DNA of 10,423 bases from Acidobacteriaceae bacterium (GTDB lineage: Bacteria; Acidobacteriota; Terriglobia; Terriglobales; Acidobacteriaceae). The notes below the pieces were generated by a model. The model saw only the letters and a program-made list of their open reading frames with translations, ran no database searches and was not told where the DNA came from. The position numbers and the translations under genes are program-made. Below, in pieces: positions 1 to 5,872 of the stretch. Position 1 is the first letter of the stretch; every line of letters starts with the position of its first letter. Where the stretch lies: positions 1 through 10,423 of the forward strand of contig JAOAPG010000359.1 in assembly GCA_025462785.1 (NCBI GenBank), written 5' to 3'.

Positions 1-515
1 ACAACAGAAGAGTGCTGCACTGCGACCGCTTGTCGATTATGGGCCGAATAGTCCTGCGAATCGGAGAATTCAGAAGGCTCATCCCGAACTGAATCTTTCC
101 TAGACGATTCTCTCGGCTCGAATTTCAGCTGTAATGAAGGATATCGCGGTGGACGAGGCTTGCGCGCTTTGTAGCGATTTACTTTAGCCGCAACTTCACG
201 GCGCCACGAGTCGGTATCCTGTTGAAGAGTTAAATCCGGTAGCACGGCTGCGGCTGGCTCGGGCAAGTCCGAGAACGTTGCGTGGGACTGAATTTCCAGT
301 GCGTCGATGACGGAGTTCTCGATACCGTCCACGCTCTGTTGAATTGCCCGACTTTGTTCAGTGTGGCTGGATTCGACTACAAAGCGTTGATCGGCTGACG
401 TTTTTGTGGGCTCGAGAGTGGCGGCAAAGTATTGCTCCGTGGCATCCAACGATTCAGGATTAACAAATCGCGACGAAGTGTTTGCTTCGTCATCAAGTTT
501 AAATCTGGAATTCAT
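1..515 (-). CDS. Partial hypothetical protein, N-terminal part (runs off left edge)
   Basis: Reading the minus strand from an ATG at 515-513, the frame stays open for 171 codons to the window edge, so the 3' end is missing. The first in-frame stop upstream of the ATG is a TAG at 557-555, with no other usable start between, which fixes the start. The product begins MNSRFKLDDEANTSS and is hydrophilic, rich in Ser, Glu, Asp and Gln, with no signal peptide or membrane segment in the visible part. Around residues 112-140 it switches to a basic, proline-rich stretch (WRREVAAKVNRYKARKPRPP, then RYPSLQLKFE). From memory, similar basic WR-EV-NRYKAR-PRYPSL segments precede a membrane (RDD-type) domain in some acidobacterial proteins, but that part would lie outside the window and is unproven. 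No strong Shine-Dalgarno is seen. It is divergent from lptD. The coding call is fairly sure; the function is unknown. Confidence 0.72.
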   Translation of the reverse strand, partial: MNSRFKLDDEANTSSRFVNPESLDATEQYFAATLEPTKTSADQRFVVESSHTEQSRAIQQSVDGIENSVIDALEIQSHATFSDLPEPAAAVLPDLTLQQDTDSWRREVAAKVNRYKARKPRPPRYPSLQLKFEPRESSRKDSVRDEPSEFSDSQDYSAHNRQAVAVQHSSV

Positions 516-723
516 ATGAAAACATCTGCGCCGAACGACTGTTGATCGCGCTAGCTATAGCCTGTTCAGTTAGGAAATCGAACCCCAATTCTCCAAATAA
601 AATCGGAGCGGAAGATTGACGGCTCCACGAGTACACTGCGAACGTTGCCAGCCGGATCAGCGTCATGCTAACTTCACGCTTAACTCTGAGACTGCTGTGT
701 TCCGGAGAGTTCGTGCGCTTCCG
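516..723. other. Divergent intergenic region between the left-edge gene and lptD
   Basis: This spacer must hold the promoters of both outward-facing genes. On the plus strand, TAAAAT at 598-603 matches the -10 consensus at five of six positions, but no convincing -35 lies 16-18 bases upstream. On the minus strand a TATAGC (complement of 552-557) is the best -10-like hexamer, also without a clear -35. A TTG at 616 opens a 36-codon in-frame extension of lptD, discussed under that gene. No repeat or RNA gene is visible. Confidence 0.35.
605..608 (+). promoter_or_regulatory. Shine-Dalgarno-like GGAG ahead of the alternative TTG start of lptD
   Basis: GGAG lies seven bases before the TTG at 616, which is good spacing and argues for translation starting there. 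Against it, that start would put 36 polar residues, including a CERC motif, in front of a normal signal peptide beginning at the ATG at 724. The rival site, GGAGAG at 704-709, is a better match but sits 14 bases from the ATG, which is rather far. The site is recorded because it decides the start. Confidence 0.35.
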
Positions 724-3210
724 ATGACATCCCGCACAGGATTAATTATCACGCTGACGGTCGCTTGTCATCTGCTGCTCGTGCATTCGCTAGTTACCAG
801 CCAGTTGCTCGCCTCAGATGACCAGCAAAATCCAGCGCAAGTTCTGCCCAACATTCCTTCTGCGCTTAAGCAACAAGATGTTCTCATCAAGGCGATAGAA
901 CAAGAAAAAATTGGCCCCATTTTTAAGCTGCATGGGAAAGCAGAGATCCACTACGAAGGATACGTCCTTCGCGCCGATGAAATTACCTACAACTCGGAAA
1001 CGGGCGATTCGACCGAGGACGGCAATGTAGTTCTAGACGGCGGACCCAATGACGAGCATATTCAAGCCACTCATGGAACCTATAACATTCGCTCCGAGAG
1101 CGGCCGCTTCGAAAATGTAACCGGTACCACAGGACTGCGGCTCAACGGGTCCCGCCTGGTTCTGACCTCTCCAAATCCTTTTGCGTTCACCGGAAAATCA
1201 GTACTAAAAACCGGGCCCGACCACTACCTCGTATACGACGGCACAATTACTACCTGCGAACTGCCGCGGCCCAAATGGCAATTCTACGCCCACAAAATGA
1301 ACGTAGAGGTGGGCGGCAACGCCAAAATTTATAACAGCACGTTCCGGATAGAAGGAGTTCCGATCCTCTTTTTTCCTTTTGCCACTCATCCGATCCAGCG
1401 GCAACCCCGGCAATCAGGATTCCTCATCCCCAATATCGGCAAGTCCTCCACAAAGGGCTACACGTTCGGGGAGTCTGTCTTTTTGGCCATTAACCGGAGC
1501 ATGGATGCGGTAATCGGCTCCGAATATTTCTCCAAACGCGGATTTGCTCCAGACGGAGAGTTTCGGGCACGGCCAAGTGACACGTCATTCGTATATCTGA
1601 ATTTCTTCAGCGTGCTCGACCGGCGCACCGGAGTCAATTACCAAGGCGGAGCGGACGTGCGACTCGACGGTGAAGGAACGTTTGCCCACAGCTTTCGGGC
1701 GGTTGCGAATATCGACTATCTAAGTTCATATGTATTTCGCCTGGCGTTCAGTGACGTGTTCTCGCAAGCCGTGAACTCGGAAGTCAAGTCCTTCGCTTTT
1801 TTATCAAATGCCACTAACGGCTTCTTTTACAACGCATCGACCCGGCGTTATCAGGACTATGAAACTGACACTACACCGTCGAAAGTGATCACGATTCTTC
1901 ACGCTCCCAGTCTGGAGTCTTCTAGCGTGGACCATCAGATTGGCCATTCTCCCCTTTATTGGTCTTACAACGCGGCTGCGGACGGGCTGTCAAGAAGTGA
2001 CCCTGCTCTAAATGGCGAGCCTGCGTTCAGCACCGCGCCTTTGGTGGGACGCTTTGATTTATATCCCCATTTGTCCCTGCCACTGATTTTGCACGACTGG
2101 TCGGTTCGTCCAGAACTCTCGGTGCGAGACACGCTGTACACGCAGCAATTGATACCTTCCTCAACAAGCGAAGTGGGAACCGCGAAGTCCAGCGTAATCA
2201 CCCGCAAGGTTCTGGAGGGCACCGTAGATATTCGGCTGCCTACAATAGATAAGGTCTTTAATGGCGAATTCATGGGACGTAATTGGAAGCACGTGGTTGA
2301 GCCTCGCGTGGTTTACAACTATGTAAATGGCGTCAGCAACTTCAACCGGATCCTGCGTTTCGATGAGCGGGATATTCTGAGCGACACGAATGAAGTTGAA
2401 TATTCGGTAATAAATCGCTTGTATTCCAAGCGTGTAAGTGAAAAGCCGGAGGACTGCGGTCAACTCGGTATGCCCCTGCTCGCGGTTGGGGGCGCTCAAG
2501 TCCCGGCTCGTGTTCCGTGGGAGCGACAGCCGCCGAAAGCGCCTAGTTGCGCATCTCAACCTGCCATACGAGAGGTCGTAACCTGGGAGTTGGCGCAAAA
2601 GTATTTTTTCGATCCAACTTTCGGCGGAGCGCTCGTTCCGAATAGAGTGAACGTCTTCACCAGCACCGAGGACCTCACGGGCATTGCTTTTCTTACGAGC
2701 GCTCGCCGTTTTTCGCCACTGATTTCTCGTCTTCGAGTCCAGACTTCTGCTCGTACAGATGTGGAATGGGACGTGGACTATGACTTCCGTAGCGGGCGGG
2801 TCAACGCCAGCACTGCGTTCCTGAACTATCATTTTGGTCCATTCACGCTGGGAGGCGGTGATGCCTTCCTGCACGTACCGGAAGCAACCTTACCGCCAGC
2901 TCCCAGCTCTGTAGCAGCGGCCACCACCTTGGCGCCCACATTCAGTCAATTTCGCGTGCTGCTGGGATATGGGAACGAGAGAAAGCGGGGTTTTAGCGGT
3001 GCCGCAAACCTTGGCTACGATGCCAGTCTTGACTTTCTGCAATATGGTTCGTTGCAGGCGGCGTATAACTGGGATTGCTGTGGACTGAGTATTGAATTCC
3101 GCCGTTTCGCCTTAGGTTCGGTGCGGAACGAAAATCAGTACCGTTTCACGTTTGCATTGGCCAACGTCGGCGCCTTCGGCAATTTACGGCGGCAGGAACG
3201 ATTGTTCTAG
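724..3210 (+). CDS. lptD: LPS-assembly protein LptD (OstA/Imp)
   Basis: LptD is the outer-membrane beta-barrel that, with LptE, inserts lipopolysaccharide into the outer leaflet. From the ATG at 724 the protein has 828 residues. Residues 1-30 form a signal peptide (MTSRTGLIITLTVACHLLLV). About 55-160 is the OstA-like periplasmic beta-jellyroll (KLHGKAEIHYEGYVLRADEI), and about 230 to the end is the LptD barrel domain. The chain ends in Phe (RRQERLF), the usual C-terminal aromatic of outer-membrane barrels. Cysteines after the signal are C178 (ITTCELP, like E. coli C173 in YTSCLPG), C578, C609, and the pair C785-C786 (NWDCCGL, like E. coli YDSCC). A counterpart of E. coli C31 is missing. The length is close to that of other LptDs. 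An in-frame TTG at 616 with good GGAG spacing would give 864 residues; I prefer the ATG because it places the signal peptide at the N-terminus. DsbA- and SurA-like genes follow downstream. Confidence 0.95.
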   Translation: MTSRTGLIITLTVACHLLLVHSLVTSQLLASDDQQNPAQVLPNIPSALKQQDVLIKAIEQEKIGPIFKLHGKAEIHYEGYVLRADEITYNSETGDSTEDGNVVLDGGPNDEHIQATHGTYNIRSESGRFENVTGTTGLRLNGSRLVLTSPNPFAFTGKSVLKTGPDHYLVYDGTITTCELPRPKWQFYAHKMNVEVGGNAKIYNSTFRIEGVPILFFPFATHPIQRQPRQSGFLIPNIGKSSTKGYTFGESVFLAINRSMDAVIGSEYFSKRGFAPDGEFRARPSDTSFVYLNFFSVLDRRTGVNYQGGADVRLDGEGTFAHSFRAVANIDYLSSYVFRLAFSDVFSQAVNSEVKSFAFLSNATNGFFYNASTRRYQDYETDTTPSKVITILHAPSLESSSVDHQIGHSPLYWSYNAAADGLSRSDPALNGEPAFSTAPLVGRFDLYPHLSLPLILHDWSVRPELSVRDTLYTQQLIPSSTSEVGTAKSSVITRKVLEGTVDIRLPTIDKVFNGEFMGRNWKHVVEPRVVYNYVNGVSNFNRILRFDERDILSDTNEVEYSVINRLYSKRVSEKPEDCGQLGMPLLAVGGAQVPARVPWERQPPKAPSCASQPAIREVVTWELAQKYFFDPTFGGALVPNRVNVFTSTEDLTGIAFLTSARRFSPLISRLRVQTSARTDVEWDVDYDFRSGRVNASTAFLNYHFGPFTLGGGDAFLHVPEATLPPAPSSVAAATTLAPTFSQFRVLLGYGNERKRGFSGAANLGYDASLDFLQYGSLQAAYNWDCCGLSIEFRRFALGSVRNENQYRFTFALANVGAFGNLRRQERLF

Positions 3211-3283
3211 GCAGTTTGCCAAACAACTCAGTTTCCAGCCTCATAATTAGAAGAGCGGCTTGTTTTGAGTGGTCGAACTTGGA

Positions 3284-3313
3284 TTGACCTGTCCATTCGC
3301 CGGGTGCTCTAAT
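3284..3313 (+). promoter_or_regulatory. Candidate sigma-70 promoter for the exported protein gene
   Basis: TTGACC at 3284-3289 (five of six to TTGACA) is followed after 18 bases by TCTAAT at 3308-3313 (five of six to TATAAT). Transcription would start near 3320, just ahead of the AGGAG ribosome site at 3328-3332. This is the best-looking promoter in the window. It could also drive larE downstream. Confidence 0.45.
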
Positions 3314-3338
3314 TTAAGGCAAGGGGCAGGAGTGAGCA

Positions 3339-3836
3339 ATGAGGCGAACGCTTGTTTTCTTGGTCGTTTTCCTCCTGCTGGTAGTCCCTGCCAGGGTGCT
3401 CGCAAAAGCGGACCTATACAGAATCACGATCAGGGGTGGCAATCTCAAGAATCCAATTGAAATCACCGACCAGAAGACTCTCGGAAATTTTGACGTCTGG
3501 ACGGGTCCAGGAACAGGTTGGACCGCAGGTAGTCCCAAAGAGCGCGACAGGTTCATCATCGACTGGACTCAAACTGCTGCCACAGATGGGCCCAAAGGAC
3601 TCCAACGGTACGAAATCTTGTTCTATGCGAAGATGCCGAATGAGCACCTCGTCCATGTGTTGTTCTACGAGTACGATGCAGCAGCTGGACACGGATACAC
3701 TTATTTGCCAGGCCGGACCGACAATGGTTCTGGCTCAACGTGGGCACGCTTCTCCATGGCGTGGAAGGAAAGTGGTTTCGCGCAAGAAGTGTCTGGGACA
3801 GTGTGGCGAGGCCGCTCATTGCCAGCGCTAAAGTAA
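3339..3836 (+). CDS. Small exported protein of unknown function, apparently frameshifted
   Basis: The ATG at 3339 follows AGGAG (3328-3332) with six-base spacing. The 165-residue product has a clear signal peptide (MRRTLVFLVVFLLLVVPARV, likely cut after VLA at 22), so it should be periplasmic or otherwise exported. The mature part reads ADLYRITIRGGNLKNPIEIT, then FDVWTGPGTGW, FIIDWTQ, LQRYEILFYA and LVHVLFYEYD. I recognise this as an uncharacterised family seen in Acidobacteria and other soil bacteria, from memory, with no assigned function. After YLPGRTD (residue 128) the frame gives an unconvincing tail, whereas the frame one base back gives WFWLNVGTLLHGVEGKWFRA and then VWDSVARPLIA, which fits the family's usual ending. 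A missing base just after 3722 (GACAATGG for GACnAATGG) would explain it. The intact protein would have about 180 residues and end at 3880. It is either a real frameshift or a sequence error. Confidence 0.75.
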   Translation: MRRTLVFLVVFLLLVVPARVLAKADLYRITIRGGNLKNPIEITDQKTLGNFDVWTGPGTGWTAGSPKERDRFIIDWTQTAATDGPKGLQRYEILFYAKMPNEHLVHVLFYEYDAAAGHGYTYLPGRTDNGSGSTWARFSMAWKESGFAQEVSGTVWRGRSLPALK

Positions 3837-3880
3837 CAACTTCTAGCGCCGGGATCGGACTCGACAAGTCTTCTCGTTGA
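3723..3880 (+). pseudogene. Out-of-frame C-terminal segment of the exported protein
   Basis: From 3725 the frame with codons at 3725, 3728 and so on encodes WFWLNVGTLLHGVEGKWFRA, continues through VWDSVARPLIASAK, and stops at TGA 3878-3880. It has no start or ribosome site of its own and continues directly from the exported protein if one base is restored after 3722. Its Trp/Gly-rich, alternating hydrophobic character is more protein-like than the tail read in the main frame. With the frame restored, only 20 bases would separate this gene from larE, favouring co-transcription. Confidence 0.55.
3822..3852 (+). terminator. Strong hairpin at the end of the exported protein gene
   Basis: GCGCTA (3825-3830) plus AAGT (3831-3834) pairs with ACTT (3839-3842) and TAGCGC (3844-3849), with a four-base AACA loop and one bulged C at 3843. 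CC (3822-3823) and GG (3851-3852) extend it past an A/C mismatch. No T-run follows, so it is not a standard intrinsic terminator; it may attenuate, stabilise the mRNA 3' end, or be a by-product of coding sequence. The present TAA stop (3834-3836) spans its last left-arm base and loop. Confidence 0.35.
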
Positions 3881-3889
3881 AAACATATT
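3861..3889 (+). promoter_or_regulatory. Weak candidate promoter for larE
   Basis: TCGACA (3861-3866, five of six to TTGACA) is separated by 17 bases from CATATT (3884-3889, four of six to TATAAT). A start near 3896 would leave a leader of only about five bases before the larE ATG at 3901. That agrees with the lack of a good Shine-Dalgarno there. Chance occurrence is quite possible. Confidence 0.25.
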
Positions 3890-3900
3890 AAGATTCCTTT

Positions 3901-4752
3901 ATGCTCTTCGCCATCGACCTCTCGACTAAGCAGGCCGTTTTAGAGGATCGCTTGCGCGCATTGGGACGCACTCTCATCGCCTATTCTGGGGGCGTAGATT
4001 CTGCATACCTGGCGCGGACGGCGCACCGTGTTTTGGGCGACGGCATGCTCGCAGTCATTGCTGATTCTCCCAGTTTGGCGCGCACTCACTTGGCCGATGC
4101 AATTGCGTTCGCTGAGTCACAGAAAATCCCGCTGCAGATCATCTCCACTGGCGAAATGGATCGCCCGGAGTACGTCCGCAATGACTCTACGCGGTGTTTT
4201 CATTGCAAGGACGAGCTGTTTACCGTCATGGAAGGATTTCGTGAGAGCAAAGGTTTTGACTCGATTGCGTACGGTGTGAATCTGGACGATCAGGGCGATT
4301 TCCGTCCGGGCCAACGAGCTGCCAAGAATCACCATGTCGCCGCTCCTCTCCTAGACGCGGGGTTGACGAAACAGGACATTCGCGAACTTGCACGGAACGC
4401 GGGCCTGAAAGTCTGGGACAAGCCCGCATCCGCGTGCCTCTCCTCCCGCATTGAGTACGGGCGCCCTGTAACTCGCGAAGCTCTGAGCGTAGTCGAACAA
4501 GGCGAAGATGCTCTGCGCGCATTGGGATTTGTGCAGTGTCGGGTTCGCCACCACGGCGAAATTGCCCGCATCGAAATCGCGCAAGAAGAGCTACCGCGGG
4601 CGTTGAGTCTGGAAATGGCTGCTGAGTTCAGCCGAATCTTCAAGGCTCTGGGATTTAAGTTTGTCACGCTCGACATGGAAGGCTTTCGCTCTGGATCGAT
4701 GAATAGCCTTTTACCGGTCGATCAGCTCACGCGAAAAGCCCGGCCCGAGTGA
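3901..4752 (+). CDS. larE: ATP-dependent sacrificial sulfur transferase LarE-like protein
   Basis: The protein has 283 residues, the usual LarE size (about 270-280). LarE is a PP-loop enzyme that adenylates the nicotinate-derived precursor carboxylate and adds sulfur, building the nickel-pincer cofactor of lactate racemase. The PP-loop SGGVDS lies at residues 29-34 after TLIAY. TRCFHCKDELF supplies C99 and C102, the R-C-x-x-C-K motif common in this family. KPASACLSSRIEYGRP carries C179, at the position of the sacrificial cysteine (Cys176 in Lactobacillus plantarum LarE). A fourth cysteine is C213. The C-terminus LVDQLTRK-like end (PVDQLTRKARPE) is also typical. The ATG at 3901 has only a weak AAGATT-like ribosome site. 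No larA, larB or larC is next to it, so the cofactor-using enzyme cannot be read from context. NAD synthetase- or ExsB-type PP-loop proteins are less likely, given the cysteine motifs and length. Confidence 0.9.
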   Translation: MLFAIDLSTKQAVLEDRLRALGRTLIAYSGGVDSAYLARTAHRVLGDGMLAVIADSPSLARTHLADAIAFAESQKIPLQIISTGEMDRPEYVRNDSTRCFHCKDELFTVMEGFRESKGFDSIAYGVNLDDQGDFRPGQRAAKNHHVAAPLLDAGLTKQDIRELARNAGLKVWDKPASACLSSRIEYGRPVTREALSVVEQGEDALRALGFVQCRVRHHGEIARIEIAQEELPRALSLEMAAEFSRIFKALGFKFVTLDMEGFRSGSMNSLLPVDQLTRKARPE

Positions 4753-4759
4753 TCTTTTT
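4727..4759 (+). terminator. Possible intrinsic terminator of larE
   Basis: TCACGCG (4727-4733) can pair with CGAGTGA (4746-4752) with one G/A mismatch, around a 12-base loop. Two bases later comes TTTTT (4755-4759). The right arm includes the larE stop codon. Stem and T-run are both modest, so termination may be partial. Confidence 0.35.
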
Positions 4760-4780
4760 GTGACCGGGTAAGCTGCTCAA

Positions 4781-4811
4781 AAGATGGCTATCCCGCGCTC
4801 CCAGCTATCTT
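4781..4811. repeat. Inverted repeat upstream of the DsbA-like gene
   Basis: AAGATGGCT (4781-4789) and AGCTATCTT (4803-4811) form a nine-pair stem, counting one G-U wobble, around a 13-base loop. No T-run follows on the plus strand. It ends six bases before the extended -10 candidate at 4817-4825 and covers the -35 position, so an operator role is as plausible as a weak terminator. Confidence 0.3.
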
Positions 4812-4816
4812 CCCTG

Positions 4817-4825
4817 TGAGATAAT
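4817..4825 (+). promoter_or_regulatory. Extended -10 promoter candidate for the DsbA-like/PPIase pair
   Basis: TGAGATAAT combines an extended -10 TGn with GATAAT (five of six to TATAAT). No -35 is recognisable 17 bases upstream, which extended -10 promoters tolerate. Transcription would start near 4832, giving a leader of about 28 bases before the GTG at 4860. Confidence 0.35.
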
Positions 4826-4859
4826 TTCTTTTACGTCTAGGTCAGTAAATGGGGTTCTA

Positions 4860-5819
4860 GTGAAGTTTTGGCTTTTGGTGATTTCATTACTTTTGGTTGG
4901 CATTACCTTCGGTGATGCCGATAAATCTGTGCCGCCGGATGTGAACCGGCGTATTGAACGTCAGGTGCGAAGTCACTATACCGTTCCACCTCACGTGAAG
5001 ATCTTAATTGGAGCGCTCAAACCGAGCGAATTTCCAAATTATGACGCGCTTACGATAACTTTTGATGGTGGAGACAAGAAGCAGGCTTTCGATTTCCTAC
5101 TCTCGAAAGATAATAAGACGCTGCTCCGGTTCACGAAGCTCGATCTCAACCAGGATCCCTACGCAGAGGTGATGAAGAAAATTGATATCAAGGGACGGCC
5201 AGTTCGCGGCAACAAAGACGCCAAGGTCGTCGTCGTAAATTACGACGACTTCGAATGTCCTTACTGTTCCCGCGCTCACCAGACGTTGTTTCCGGAGTTG
5301 CTGAAGGAATACGGCGACCGTATCGCTTTTGTCTACAAGGATTATCCTCTGGCGGAAATTCATCCTTGGGCCATTCATGCTTCAGTGGACGCCAATTGCC
5401 TGGCTTCGCAGAATGGTGACGCCTATTGGGACTTCGCGGATTACATTCACGCGAACCAATCGGTAGTGAATTCGGAAAAGGGCCGAGACGCGCAATTCGC
5501 AACGCTTGACCGGATCACGAGCGAGCAGGGCCAGAAACACAATGTGGAGATGGCGAAGCTCCAATCCTGCGTTAAGGCGCAAAACGAAGACGCGGTGAAA
5601 GCATCCATCAAAGAAGGCGAGGAAGCAGGCGTGAGCGCAACTCCGACCATGTTTGTTAATGGGCGCGAGGTTGATGGCGCCCTCCCGCTAAGTGAATTTC
5701 GGGCCATGTTCGATGACGCGTTGACGCAAGCCGGTGTGCCAGCACCTTCGCATCCGGCCGCTGCTGGTTCTCCTGGGCCAGTAGGGCAAGCAAATAGCGC
5801 GCCTGGAACCTCTAAGTAG
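4860..5819 (+). CDS. Exported DsbA-like thiol:disulfide oxidoreductase (thioredoxin_4 family)
   Basis: The GTG at 4860 gives 319 residues; a weak GGGG (4851-4854) precedes it by five bases, and an ATG at 4849 is closed at once by TAG. Residues 1-20 are a signal peptide (MKFWLLVISLLLVGITFGDA), so the enzyme should act in the periplasm. About 25-110 is an N-terminal domain with PPHVKILIGALKPSEFPNYD, then the thioredoxin-fold domain from about 111 (IKGRPVRGNKDAKVVVVNYD). The active site is CPYC at 133-136 (FECPYCSRAH) and the cis-proline loop is SATPT at 259-263 (P262). A second cysteine pair, C180 and C237, lies in the helical insertion and could form a structural disulfide, as known for some DsbA-like proteins. 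The last 30 residues are a Pro/Ala/Gly-rich tail. The PPIase lipoprotein gene follows 53 bases on, suggesting one operon. The expected role is disulfide formation in exported proteins; LptD is an obvious client. An isomerase role cannot be excluded. Confidence 0.9.
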   Translation: MKFWLLVISLLLVGITFGDADKSVPPDVNRRIERQVRSHYTVPPHVKILIGALKPSEFPNYDALTITFDGGDKKQAFDFLLSKDNKTLLRFTKLDLNQDPYAEVMKKIDIKGRPVRGNKDAKVVVVNYDDFECPYCSRAHQTLFPELLKEYGDRIAFVYKDYPLAEIHPWAIHASVDANCLASQNGDAYWDFADYIHANQSVVNSEKGRDAQFATLDRITSEQGQKHNVEMAKLQSCVKAQNEDAVKASIKEGEEAGVSATPTMFVNGREVDGALPLSEFRAMFDDALTQAGVPAPSHPAAAGSPGPVGQANSAPGTSK

Positions 5820-5838
5820 CAAAGTTGTTGCAAAGTTG
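5819..5838. repeat. Short tandem direct repeat
   Basis: GCAAAGTTG occurs at 5819-5827 and again at 5830-5838, an 11-base period directly after the DsbA-like stop codon. Only two copies exist. It may be a chance duplication in the intergenic spacer; no function is inferred. Confidence 0.4.
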
Positions 5839-5863
5839 CAAGATTTCCCACCATTCAGCTTGT

Positions 5864-5868
5864 GAGGA
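5864..5868 (+). promoter_or_regulatory. Ribosome binding site deciding the PPIase start
   Basis: GAGGA sits four bases before the TTG at 5873. Of the in-frame TTG codons, only this one has a ribosome site and places a lipoprotein signal peptide right at the N-terminus. The TTG at 5825 would add 16 residues (CKISHHSACEDS region) and lacks a convincing site. Confidence 0.5.
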
Positions 5869-5872
5869 TTCA

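Noticed and set aside
2161..2874. A 237-codon minus-strand open frame inside lptD
   Set aside because: It is antisense to a well-conserved barrel region including the insertion and WDCC-proximal strands; the product has no recognisable domain.
3191..3225. Small hairpins after lptD (GAAC/GTTC and GGCA/TGCC) as a terminator
   Set aside because: Stems of four pairs and no T-run; easily expected by chance.
3269..3460. A 63-codon plus-strand open frame starting before the exported protein
   Set aside because: It overlaps the promoter and signal-peptide region in another frame and has no ribosome site comparable with the AGGAG at 3328-3332.
3436..3831. A 131-codon plus-strand open frame in the third frame of the exported gene
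   Set aside because: It is not the frame that restores the family C-terminus; composition is Ser/Met/Cys-rich and not protein-like.
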